15,515 nucleotides of DNA from Deltaproteobacteria bacterium. GTDB taxonomy: Bacteria; SAR324; JACQKK01. Shown piece by piece: positions 6,840 to 14,765 of this stretch; the first letter of the stretch is position 1; every line of letters begins with the position of its first letter. The position numbers and the translations under genes were made by a program. A model generated the notes under the pieces. That model made no database searches. It saw only the letters and a list, made by a program, of their open reading frames with translations, and had not been told where the DNA came from. Location: assembly GCA_029879595.1 (NCBI GenBank), contig JAOUPZ010000021.1, positions 1 through 15,515 of the forward strand. The letters run 5' to 3'.

Positions 6840-7844
6840 ATGCGCAAGAATCTAACAGCGTGCTGCATCATGATGATAGCCCTGGCCCTGGCCGGCTGTC
6901 AGAATGACGACACGAGCGGAACTCCGGCGACGGGTGTCATCAATGGCGACAATGGAGTTGATGATGCCATCGACATTACCCTGCCGGGCACCAATCCCGA
7001 TGCCAAGGCCAAGGAGACTTCCATCTCCCCCATGTTCAAGGGGCCTGCGCGCAAGCTCGTTGCACCCAACCGGATGCACATGACCCAGGACGGCTGGTTG
7101 CTGGTTACCGACAGCAAGACCGGCATGGTGGTGCGCATCGACCCGATGGACCTGCGGCCCGATCAGTCCATGCGGGTTGTCGGCACACCCATATCGGTGG
7201 CCTCCCGCGAGAACGAGATATATGTGGGAACCAGAAAGCCGGCGGTCATCAAGGTTTTCAGCAATACCGGTGAGGGCATTGACCTGCTGGCCCGCCAGGG
7301 CGAAATCGGCATTCCGGCAGACCTGGCGGTGGATACTGAAGCCGGCCTGCTGTTCGCGCTGGATGGCAAGGTGGGAGATATCAAGGTATATGACGTTGTG
7401 ACCAGGACCCTGATAAGAGTCATCTGCAAAGGGGAGCTTCTGAGCCCGACCTCGCTGGCGGTCAATCCCGCGCGCGGCGAGGTGCTGGTGACCGAGAACG
7501 GGAAAAGAAAATCCTTCGGATCCATCCCTTCCGCCGTGCAGATTTACACCTACACCGGCAACAAGGTGGCCACCATATCCGGCGGCTCAAGCGAAATCAG
7601 CTTTGGAGCGCCCAACGGAATTGCAACAGACGGTTCCCGCATATACTTTGCGGATGTCTTTAGAAAACAGGTGATCGTGGTTGACCGGGACACCCTGAAG
7701 CTGGTTGAGCTTCTGGGTACCGGAGATGCATTTGTCAGCGACCTTCGCTTTCCCCAGGACGTTGTGACCAACGGCGCCGGGGATGTCTACGTTACCAGCA
7801 AACTGACCAAGTCCATTGCCATCTTTCACGGAGGGACGCCATGA
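6840..7844 (+). CDS. beta-propeller (NHL/YncE-like) lipoprotein
   Basis: Exported lipoprotein of 334 aa. The signal peptide ends in the lipobox LALAG-Cys20, so the protein should be lipid-anchored facing the periplasm or cell surface. After a short Asp/Thr/Gly linker the rest is built of repeated blade-like strings such as 'GWLLVTDSKTG', 'GLLFALDGKVGDIKVYD', 'GSRIYFADVFRKQVIVVD' and 'GDVYVTSKLTKSIAIF', as in NHL or YncE-type propellers. No catalytic motif is visible. I chose ATG 6840, preceded by AGAGG, over the TTG at 6804, because it starts directly on the basic and hydrophobic parts of the signal peptide. It overlaps the cytochrome gene by 4 nt (ATGA), so the two are translationally coupled. 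Such proteins often sit beside secreted cytochromes; a scaffold or partner role is a guess. Confidence 0.8.
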   Translation: MRKNLTACCIMMIALALAGCQNDDTSGTPATGVINGDNGVDDAIDITLPGTNPDAKAKETSISPMFKGPARKLVAPNRMHMTQDGWLLVTDSKTGMVVRIDPMDLRPDQSMRVVGTPISVASRENEIYVGTRKPAVIKVFSNTGEGIDLLARQGEIGIPADLAVDTEAGLLFALDGKVGDIKVYDVVTRTLIRVICKGELLSPTSLAVNPARGEVLVTENGKRKSFGSIPSAVQIYTYTGNKVATISGGSSEISFGAPNGIATDGSRIYFADVFRKQVIVVDRDTLKLVELLGTGDAFVSDLRFPQDVVTNGAGDVYVTSKLTKSIAIFHGGTP

Positions 7845-10800
7845 AGTGCCGTATTCTGATCAGTATCGCCGCAATGGCCCTCCTGGGAATGTTCTCCTAC
7901 TCCACGCCTGTCCAGGCGCTGGTTAGCGAGAACCAGACTCTGACCTATCCCACGAACTTCCCCTGGTCGGGGACTGTGGGCGCGGGCGGCCTTTCCACAT
8001 ACCAGGTCAATGGCGTTACCGCCTCCACCGCATATACGGTTTCTATTGATGCAAACAAGGATGCCGACCTGTATGTATACACCAACAACACCAAGTCCAC
8101 CCTGTTGTGCTCCAGCGTGACCGGAACAGGAGTAGAATCCTGCAACGCCACCGCCACTACGACTTCCATATACATCGAGGTCAACGGGTCCAAAGTGGGA
8201 GGAAACGGCTCCAGCTATACCCTGAACGTAGTCGAGGTGGTGACCGGTGAGCCCGCCGAGAACCTCACCCTGGCCTACGGGGTAGACTTTCCGCATTCCG
8301 GAACGGTGGATAACGTTGAGTCAACATACAATATTACCGGTGTCGCCGCTTCTTTCGATTACACGGTCTCCATGACCGGCCTGAGCGACAATGCCGATCT
8401 GTATGTGTATGACGACGCGGCCATGACCACCCTGCTGTGCTCCAGCATCAACGGTGGCACCACCAACGAGAGCTGCACGGCCACGTCAACCTACACCTCG
8501 CTTTATGTGGTGGTTGACGGCGGAGCCGCCCCCCTCGGCGCAACCTTCACCCTGGATATAGTGCTGGTGACGCTGCCTGCCGAGAACCTCACCCTTACCC
8601 TGGGGACAGGCGACCTGCCCCACTCCGGCACGTCGGACAACGTGGAGTCCACCTACACGATCGCCAGTGCGGTCGCGGCCAGGGAATACTCAGTCTCCCT
8701 GACCGGCCTTAACGACAATGCCGATCTGTATGTGTATGACGATGCGGCCAAGACCACCCTGCTGTGCTCCAGCATCAACGGAGGCACCACCAACGAAAGC
8801 TGTCTGGCCACCTCCGCCTATGCCTCGTTCTATGTGCTGGTTGACGGGCTGAATACCGTCGCCGGTGCCAGCTATACCCTGGATGTCTCCACCACGGCCA
8901 TGTATACCCGGGCCTACGGCACGGCGGACCTGCCGGATTCAGCCATCAAGGTGGGCACTGGCGAAAACACATACACGATCACAGGGGTAACTGCGTCCAC
9001 CGCCTATACTGTGTCTTTGAGTGGCGCGAACAACGATGTGGATCTGTATGTCTATGACCCCACCAGGACCACCCTGCTTTGCTCCAGCACCGCCGGAACA
9101 ACCGCTGAGTCCTGCGACGCCACCGCTACCTCCAGCATTCTTTATGTGGTGGTGGACGGATTCCAGAACAACACCAGCTACACCCTGGACGTGGTGCTGG
9201 CGGGCGGCGGGCCTCCGTCGGAGAACCTCGCCCTGGCCTTTGGCACAGGCGATCTGCCCCATGCCGGCACGGTGGATACATCCGAGTCCACCTACCAGAT
9301 CACCGGCGTTACGGCATCGACCACCTACACCGTTGCCCTGACCGGCCTGGACGACAACGTGAACCTGAATGTCTATGACGACGCGGTCAAGACTACCCTG
9401 CTGTGCTCCAGCGCCAACGGGGGCACCACCAACGAAAGCTGCAATGCCACTGCGGCGTCCACATCGCTGTATGTATTCGTGAGCGGTTCCGCCACGGCCT
9501 CTGGCGCAAACTTCACCCTGAACGTCACCGAGGTGCCCGCAACTCCGCCCGCGGAGAACCTCACCCTGGCCTTTGGCACGGGCGATCTGCCCCATGCCGG
9601 AACGGTGGATACCTCCGAGTCCTCCTACCAGATCACCGGCGTCACCACCGCGTTCGACTACAGCGTGGCCCTCACCGGCCTGGACGACAATGCGAACCTG
9701 TATGTCTATGACGATGCGGTCAAGACAACCCTGCTGTGCTCCAGCGCCAACGGAGGCACCACCAGCGAAAGCTGCACGGCCACTGCGGCGTCCACATCGC
9801 TGTATGTATTCGTGAACGGTTCCGCCACGGCCTCTGGCGCAAACTTCACCCTGAACGTGACCGAAGTTGGCGGCGGGCTTCCGGCGGAGAACCTCACCCT
9901 GGCCTATGGCACGGGCGATCTGCCCCATGCCGGCACGGTGGATACCTCCGAGTCCTCCTACCAGATCACCGGCGTTGTTTCGGGCTTCGGCTATACTGTT
10001 GCCCTGACCGGCCTGGACGACAACGCGAACCTGTATGTGTATGACGACGCGGTCAAGACGACCCTGCTGTGCTCCAGCACCAACGGAGGCACCACCAGCG
10101 AAAGCTGCGCGGCCACTGCGGCGTCCACATCCCTGTATGTATTCGTTGATGGTTCCGGCACGGCTGCCGGGGCCAATTTCTCCCTGAACGCAACCGTGGT
10201 GGTGCCTCCGGCGGAGAGCCTCACCCTGGCCTATGGCACGGGTGATCTGCCCCATGCCGGCACGGTGAATACTTCCGAGTCCTTCTATCAGATCACCGGC
10301 GTTTCCACGTCTATCAAGTACACCGTTACCCTGACCGGCCTGAACGCCAATGCCAACCTGTATGTTTATAACGATGTGGGTAAGACGGGTCTGCTGTGTT
10401 CAAGCGCAAAAACGGGAACCGCCAACGAAAGCTGCGTAGCCACAGCGGCGTCAACCTCGCTGTATGTCTATGTCATAGGGTCCCTCACCACGTCGGGAGC
10501 CTATTTCACCCTGAATGTCTCGGAGGTGGCGGGCCCCCCTGCGGAGAGCCTCACCCTGGCCTTTGGCACGGCTGATCTGCCCCACTCCGGCACGGTGAAT
10601 ACAACCGAGTCCACCTATCTGATCACGGGTGTCACCGCTACGAGCGAATATACCATACAGATAGTCAATCCCAGTGATGATGCGGACCTGTATGTGTATG
10701 ACGATTCATCCAAGACAACCCTGCTTTGCGGCTCTTCGGGGACAGGCGACAATGTCTGTCTGGCCACCTCCGTGTACACATCGCTGTATGTGGTGGTCGA

Positions 10801-12850
10801 TGGAACCCCAACGCTAAATGGCGCTGTTTTCACCCTGAAGGCTTCGGAGGTTCCGACTGGGGGCGACCCCCATTCCTGGTGCCGCACATATTGCCACAGC
10901 ATCCACAACAGTGCCGGCGGCGGCAATATTCCGCTTACGCAATACTCACAGGATTCGGACATGTGTCTGACCTGCCATGATACGGACAGCGTGCTGCTGG
11001 GCTCGGACGGCAAGACGCCGCCCCGGGGGCAGAATGTCCATAATGGCACCAAGCACCAGGTCGGGGATATCACCTCGTGTTGGGACTGCCACGACCATTA
11101 TGGCGAATCCAAGCGTGTCGGACTGGATGACCAGTACAACCTGAAGCTCATCCCCTACCAGCGGGTATCCAAGTACCCCCTGCCGGGAGGAGAGGTCAAG
11201 ACTATAGTCTATGACAAGGTAGGCGGCCAGGAATACGGAGACCGCGTGGATGACTGCGGCCCCGGATATCCCTGTACGCCCAAGGGTGTCTGTCAGGTCT
11301 GTCACACGGCCACCACCTTTAATCTAAGCACCGAGGTTGATGGCAGCACCATCCACAATGACGATGCTGATTGCAGCTCATGCCATAAGCATGACAGCGC
11401 GACCAGCTTTGCCGCCACGGGTTGCACGGGCTGCCACTCGACTGTGCAGGACGACACGGGCAACTCCTGGCCCAGCCGCCGGGCGGCGGTGCTGGACTTC
11501 GACGAGGCCAGCCATCACATCACCTTCAACGCCACCAACGGCTACACGTCAGGTCAGGATATTGATTCCGCCGATTGCGAAGTGTGCCACGACCAGTCCA
11601 CCCATAAGGACGGGGTGGTGGATCTGTACAACCTGAACGATTCCTCGGTGATCCTCATCACCGGTGATGTATTCACCAGTTCCACCGAGGCCGCCAAGCT
11701 CACCAATTTCTGCCTGGGCTGCCATGATGGAGTGGGCAATCCGCTCACCCCGCCGCTTTCCGATGGGGTGACTCCGCCGGTAATTGACCCCACCACCTGG
11801 ACCAACGGCACCCACAATTCAATCGGTGGAATATCCTGCTTTGGCGATGGAGCCTACGGCTGCCACAGTTCCGGCCATGGCTCCAAGAAGCGCAGGATGC
11901 TGGCGCCGTATAACGTGGCGCCCTCCAGCGATCCTGGGGCGAATAACTATCTGTACGAGGAAGAGGAAGGCTTCTGTTTCAATTGCCATGACTCAGACGG
12001 CCCCTCGAGCATCGACATGAAGACCCGCTGGACAACTCCCATCCGCTGGGTACAGCAGGGGTTGAGCGTTACGGGAACCACCAATCCAAACTTCAATGAC
12101 CGGCATGACGTCCAGTACGAGGCTCAGCAGGTCAGCGGGGCCAAGATTGAGTGTACCGACTGTCACAACCCCCATGAGGCTTCGCCCGAATATCCGTTCA
12201 AGCTCGACCCCGATCCGGGACGGACGCCGGTTACTCCCATGAGTGGTTCGATAGTAGGCAAGACTTGGACGGAGTACTGGGATTTCGACCCCAGTCTGCC
12301 CTCCAAGCCGCAGACCTATTTCTGCCTGGATTGTCATGACAACACCTTCCCGGCTGCAGTCACTCCGCCCACCATTGCGCTGGCGAACATTGACTATGCC
12401 TGGGACCAGGATAATCCCTTATCGCCCAATCCGGACATGCACGGAACCACGGATACGGCTGGAGAGGGAATTGTTACCGGCCTCCAGTATGAAACCGCGA
12501 ATACGGTCATACTCAGCTGTGAGAAGTGCCACAATCCCCATCCCACCGTTGCCGATCCCAGCCTGGTGGACCTTGATCTGGCTACCGGAGGTTCAACGCC
12601 GGTAGCGAACTATCAGGGCAACGACTTCATGGCCCTGAAGGATATCGTCACCGATATGGATGGGGTCACGCCTTTGAAGGGCGGGGCTTCCGGTTCCATG
12701 ACGTATCTGTATTCATACACCGACAACTCCGGTGGAGCGCCGTATGTGTCGGTGGCGGCCTTCTGTCTGGCCTGTCATGCCCGGGATTCCATGGATACCA
12801 AGACCAACTGCTTCGTTGGTTGCCATGGACATACCAGCGGCAAGTTCTAG
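7841..12850 (+). CDS. giant secreted multiheme cytochrome c with nine PPC-like domains
   Basis: A 1669-aa exported protein. Residues 1-26 are a Sec signal peptide with cleavage likely after VQA. Residues 30-1004 are nine tandem domains of about 105-111 aa resembling the bacterial pre-peptidase C-terminal (PPC) domain, each with 'DLYVY'-type and 'LLCSS...ESC' strings. Residues 1014-1662 hold the haem part. CX2CH sites start at 1042, 1080, 1151, 1178, 1195, 1246, 1291, 1379, 1438, 1495, 1560 and 1642; CX3CH sites at 1014 and 1657; and a CX7CH at 1333. That allows up to 15 haems. Several have the form CxxCHNPH or CLxCHD, as in 'doubled CXXCH' cytochromes. No transmembrane anchor or enzyme motif is seen after the signal. 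It is probably an extracellular or outer-surface electron carrier; the electron partner is unknown. The start overlaps the lipoprotein stop. Confidence 0.92.
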   Translation: MKCRILISIAAMALLGMFSYSTPVQALVSENQTLTYPTNFPWSGTVGAGGLSTYQVNGVTASTAYTVSIDANKDADLYVYTNNTKSTLLCSSVTGTGVESCNATATTTSIYIEVNGSKVGGNGSSYTLNVVEVVTGEPAENLTLAYGVDFPHSGTVDNVESTYNITGVAASFDYTVSMTGLSDNADLYVYDDAAMTTLLCSSINGGTTNESCTATSTYTSLYVVVDGGAAPLGATFTLDIVLVTLPAENLTLTLGTGDLPHSGTSDNVESTYTIASAVAAREYSVSLTGLNDNADLYVYDDAAKTTLLCSSINGGTTNESCLATSAYASFYVLVDGLNTVAGASYTLDVSTTAMYTRAYGTADLPDSAIKVGTGENTYTITGVTASTAYTVSLSGANNDVDLYVYDPTRTTLLCSSTAGTTAESCDATATSSILYVVVDGFQNNTSYTLDVVLAGGGPPSENLALAFGTGDLPHAGTVDTSESTYQITGVTASTTYTVALTGLDDNVNLNVYDDAVKTTLLCSSANGGTTNESCNATAASTSLYVFVSGSATASGANFTLNVTEVPATPPAENLTLAFGTGDLPHAGTVDTSESSYQITGVTTAFDYSVALTGLDDNANLYVYDDAVKTTLLCSSANGGTTSESCTATAASTSLYVFVNGSATASGANFTLNVTEVGGGLPAENLTLAYGTGDLPHAGTVDTSESSYQITGVVSGFGYTVALTGLDDNANLYVYDDAVKTTLLCSSTNGGTTSESCAATAASTSLYVFVDGSGTAAGANFSLNATVVVPPAESLTLAYGTGDLPHAGTVNTSESFYQITGVSTSIKYTVTLTGLNANANLYVYNDVGKTGLLCSSAKTGTANESCVATAASTSLYVYVIGSLTTSGAYFTLNVSEVAGPPAESLTLAFGTADLPHSGTVNTTESTYLITGVTATSEYTIQIVNPSDDADLYVYDDSSKTTLLCGSSGTGDNVCLATSVYTSLYVVVDGTPTLNGAVFTLKASEVPTGGDPHSWCRTYCHSIHNSAGGGNIPLTQYSQDSDMCLTCHDTDSVLLGSDGKTPPRGQNVHNGTKHQVGDITSCWDCHDHYGESKRVGLDDQYNLKLIPYQRVSKYPLPGGEVKTIVYDKVGGQEYGDRVDDCGPGYPCTPKGVCQVCHTATTFNLSTEVDGSTIHNDDADCSSCHKHDSATSFAATGCTGCHSTVQDDTGNSWPSRRAAVLDFDEASHHITFNATNGYTSGQDIDSADCEVCHDQSTHKDGVVDLYNLNDSSVILITGDVFTSSTEAAKLTNFCLGCHDGVGNPLTPPLSDGVTPPVIDPTTWTNGTHNSIGGISCFGDGAYGCHSSGHGSKKRRMLAPYNVAPSSDPGANNYLYEEEEGFCFNCHDSDGPSSIDMKTRWTTPIRWVQQGLSVTGTTNPNFNDRHDVQYEAQQVSGAKIECTDCHNPHEASPEYPFKLDPDPGRTPVTPMSGSIVGKTWTEYWDFDPSLPSKPQTYFCLDCHDNTFPAAVTPPTIALANIDYAWDQDNPLSPNPDMHGTTDTAGEGIVTGLQYETANTVILSCEKCHNPHPTVADPSLVDLDLATGGSTPVANYQGNDFMALKDIVTDMDGVTPLKGGASGSMTYLYSYTDNSGGAPYVSVAAFCLACHARDSMDTKTNCFVGCHGHTSGKF
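7928..10852 (+). repeat. nine tandem PPC-domain repeats of about 325 bp
   Basis: Repeat units begin at 7928, 8258, 8582, 8897, 9221, 9554, 9887, 10214 and 10544, so spacing is 315-333 bp. Units start with an 'ENLTLAYGTGDLPH'-like string and end in a 'FTLNV' strand; the fourth is the most divergent at its start. All nine keep a Cys pair ('LLCSS' and 'ESC' or its variants), a likely disulfide. Units 5, 6 and 7 are nearly identical over long DNA stretches, which points to recent duplication or gene conversion. The type is repeated coding sequence, not a mobile element. Confidence 0.92.
10880..12829 (+). other. haem-binding region with 15 candidate c-type haem sites
   Basis: Covers residues 1014-1662 of the cytochrome. 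The haem motifs are spread over about 650 residues, roughly one per 43 residues, as in extended multiheme cytochromes. Twelve are standard CX2CH. The outermost two are CX3CH ('CRTYCH' and 'CFVGCH'), and the ninth is CFGDGAYGCH (CX7CH). Many extra His residues are available as distal ligands. A further Cys pair at about 1141-1147 ('DCGPGYPCT') has no following His and is not counted. Confidence 0.88.
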
Positions 12851-12873
12851 TCCTGAGGCCGCTTGTAAGAACC

Positions 12874-12918
12874 GTTACCCCCCTTGTCTGCTTTTGCAGG
12901 CCAGGGGGGTGACTTTTT
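12874..12918 (+). terminator. intrinsic terminator after the cytochrome gene
   Basis: A long hairpin starts 24 nt past the stop codon. The arms are GTTACCCCCC (12874-12883) and GGGGGGTGAC (12904-12913), and the inner stem is CTGC/GCAG with a TTTT loop (12888-12899). There is only one mismatch and a few wobbles in about 18 bp. TTTTT follows directly (12914-12918). This is a textbook rho-independent terminator on the plus strand. Confidence 0.9.
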
Positions 12919-12994
12919 CGTTCTCCTCAAAGCGGGGACTTCTTCCTGTGGGTTTGCTGTCTGCGCCTCAAATATGAAGAAACTTCCTTTGCGG

Positions 12995-13023
12995 TTGCCC
13001 CGGCCTTTCTGATTTATTAGGAT
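12995..13023 (+). promoter_or_regulatory. weak candidate promoter for the Arg/Asp-rich gene
   Basis: TTGCCC (12995-13000) and TAGGAT (13018-13023) are 17 nt apart. Each matches the sigma70 consensus at 4 of 6 positions. It is proposed because it follows the terminator and precedes the next plus-strand gene. Apart from this and the terminator, I see nothing in 12851-13120. Confidence 0.25.
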
Positions 13024-13120
13024 TGGAGCGGGTAGGGTTATCCAGTTATCCGGTGCACCGGGGCGGGTGGTTTGCCGCCCGGGCAGGCTGGTATTCATGG
13101 CGGGTATTTGGCTTTTTTAC

Positions 13121-13525
13121 ATGGACAAGAAGAAAAGAAACAGCCGTCCGGAAGGCGCAGAGCGCAGGGAAATCCCGCGCCGCCTGAATGACAAGCGCCG
13201 CGAGACAGCGGGTATCAAGGCGGATCAACGCCAGGGATCCCCGCGGCGCACTCAAACGGCAACCGGCCAGGAACCGCTGGGAGGAGCAGAAGAAGTGGAA
13301 GTGAAAAGCAGTCTATCCGGTGATACGCCCGGGAAGGATTCCGGGGATGACCGCCGCCATGATGAAGACCGCCGCAAGGCCAGCCGCCGGGTTGATGACG
13401 CCCGGATAGGAGGCATAGGCGAAGCCCGCAGTGACCGCCGCCGCGGCCCCCGCCGTGATCTGGAGCAGACGGTGCCGGGGCTGCCGGTGAGGAAGGACGC
13501 CGGTCCGGCAAAGAGCTGGGACTGA
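13121..13525 (+). CDS. Arg/Asp-rich hypothetical protein with DRR motifs
   Basis: About 134 aa, very hydrophilic, with no membrane segment or signal. The C-terminal half holds repeated Arg pairs: 'GDDRRHDEDRRKASRRVDD' and 'SDRRRGPRRD'. Such 'DRR' strings are common in poorly characterised, probably disordered proteins and linkers of deltaproteobacteria. I do not recognise a function. The start is uncertain: ATG 13121 begins 'MDKKKRN' but lacks a clear ribosome-binding site; ATG 13097 and GTG 13067 are also in frame. A minus-strand frame (13313-13564) overlaps it, so which strand codes here is not certain. It is convergent with the next gene, 39 nt apart. Confidence 0.5.
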   Translation: MDKKKRNSRPEGAERREIPRRLNDKRRETAGIKADQRQGSPRRTQTATGQEPLGGAEEVEVKSSLSGDTPGKDSGDDRRHDEDRRKASRRVDDARIGGIGEARSDRRRGPRRDLEQTVPGLPVRKDAGPAKSWD

Positions 13526-13564
13526 TAGCCGGGAAGCGGGGAGAGGCCCGCCGGGGCTGGCCAC

Positions 13565-13840
13565 TCAGGCGCTCATTCGGGCCAGACGTGAGGGATGGAG
13601 AACCGGCTGGGGCTTCTGGAACGGCTCAAAGGCTTCATCGCCCTTGGCTATGCGCCGGCGCAGGGGGCTGGACAGTTCGTGAAACTCATTGAGCGCGCCC
13701 TGCATCCGGGGGCCGCTTCCGCTGGCCAGCGCGCGGCCCATATCCCGGTACAACTCGCAGTCACCCAGGGATGAGCCCACCAGCAGGTAGACCACCAGCA
13801 GGTCGAAGTATAGGTTTAATCTGGTTTCCAAAGATTCCAT
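13565..13840 (-). CDS. hypothetical protein, 91 aa
   Basis: I do not recognise this protein. It begins 'MESLETRLNLYFDLLVVYLLVG'-like: a short amphipathic start, then a hydrophobic helix at about 10-24. It continues as a charged helical domain ('YRDMGRALASG', 'GALNEFHELSSPLRRRIAKG'). Codon use has the G/C third-position bias of the neighbouring genes, which supports a real gene. The ribosome-binding site is weak (GGA 6 nt before the ATG, AAGGA further up). The stop TGA is followed at once by a GTG that opens an 83-codon minus frame with a hydrophobic tail, which could be a coupled second gene. Confidence 0.5.
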   Translation of the reverse strand: MESLETRLNLYFDLLVVYLLVGSSLGDCELYRDMGRALASGSGPRMQGALNEFHELSSPLRRRIAKGDEAFEPFQKPQPVLHPSRLARMSA

Positions 13841-14765
13841 GTTTTCCGGCAGTCCTTGCTCAGGGCCGCCATCCTGGCAGCGCCGTCTTTTGCATTACGG
13901 TGCGTGAGACCTTCTTCGGGCGGGCAATCCAGTTCCCGCATTATTTTTGGTCCAATCATCTGGCCGGTTGCGCCCTGTGCGCTCAGTGGCCATAGTCTAG
14001 GGAATGCAAGACTCCCGCCCCGTAGCGCCCTTCCACTACTTTTCCACAATCACCTGTAAACCCGGACGGCATGGCAGCCTGTTGCGGGGTGTATGCATAT
14101 GATATGAAAGGATATATGTGATTAGAAGCGCCGCATTGCCACCGGGCTGCCCGGCAGGCGGTTTGCCCCGGCGGCGGACCCCGGCCAGAAGAAAAATGCC
14201 CCGGATCTGGCCGGAGAAACTCAAGCCATTAAAAACATTTGACATCGGGATATGCAGGGCGTTATAAATCTTACAGTTTTCCTTTCGGGGATCACCGTCA
14301 GGAGGCAAAAGGAATTGCCCCCGCGGAAAGAGCAGCTCTCGGAAAAGCCTGAGCCGGCCTGACGCCGGCGTTGAAACAAATCCTCCCGGCAGTGGTTCAA
14401 AGCCAGGGTGGAAGGCGGTTCCGCAGCAGCCATATCCCCAGACCGGGTGGTCATGGACAGACGAATAACCGGCAGCAATACCCGCCATACAACTACCAAT
14501 ATTTCCTGCCGCTCAGGCGCTCCGGGAAAGGCGGCAAGTCTTGCCCGCCTGCCGCTGGCCGTTTTGGCCCGAAGGCAAAGTTCCGTTGAAAATGGGCCCT
14601 GCAGGCAGGATTCCGCCGTGTCACCAGGAAAATTTCTTCCCCCCTCACCACGCAAGGTCATATCCGGCGCCGGGTGCACCGCATTGCGAGGGGTGGACTT
14701 CGTAAGCTTATCCGCGGCCCAGGGAAGGCGCCGTACTGGAATGGAAACCAACAAGGAGAGGTCTG
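13841..14765. other. long region without a convincing gene, upstream of ftsA
   Basis: About 925 bp. The open frames present on both strands have no family-like sequence and read as low-complexity Pro/Arg/Gly text; a 77-codon minus frame (13816-14049) overlaps the 91-aa gene start. What I can see is a strong plus-strand promoter (14239-14268) and several hairpins: 14301-14322 (GGCAA/TTGCC core), 14353-14369 (GCCGGC/GCCGGC, 5-nt loop) and 14530-14549 (GGCGGCAA/TTGCCCGCC). These would lie in a roughly 490-nt leader of ftsA. There is no tRNA, and no known RNA family that I recognise. Confidence 0.5.
14239..14268 (+). promoter_or_regulatory. strong sigma70 promoter upstream of ftsA
   Basis: A perfect -35 TTGACA (14239-14244) is followed by TTATAA (14262-14267, 17-nt spacing) or TATAAA (14263-14268, 18-nt spacing). 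This is the best sigma70 match in the window. Transcription would start near 14274, leaving an unusually long leader of about 490 nt before ftsA, or making a separate small RNA. No intrinsic terminator lies between it and ftsA. Confidence 0.65.

Noticed and set aside
8939..10255. 438-codon minus-strand frame inside the cytochrome gene
   Set aside because: It mirrors the PPC repeats on the other strand and gives a repetitive Gly/Arg/Gln/Val text with no family-like features. The plus-strand gene is certain, so this is a shadow.
11258..11279. Extra Cys pair 'DCGPGYPCT' as a 16th haem site
   Set aside because: The second Cys is followed by Thr, not His, so it cannot be a c-type haem motif.
13038..13058. 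Two TTATCC strings resembling DnaA boxes
   Set aside because: Only the first six bases match the 9-bp box, and no cluster or AT-rich unwinding region is nearby, so I do not call an origin.
13816..14049. 77-codon minus frame ahead of the 91-aa gene
   Set aside because: It overlaps the start of the better-supported 91-aa frame, and its first half is Gly/Arg/Ser text. Its C-terminal part looks slightly more gene-like, but not enough to call.
14036..14488. 150-codon minus-strand frame
   Set aside because: No recognisable domain, no good ribosome-binding site, and it overlaps the other minus frame and the plus-strand promoter.
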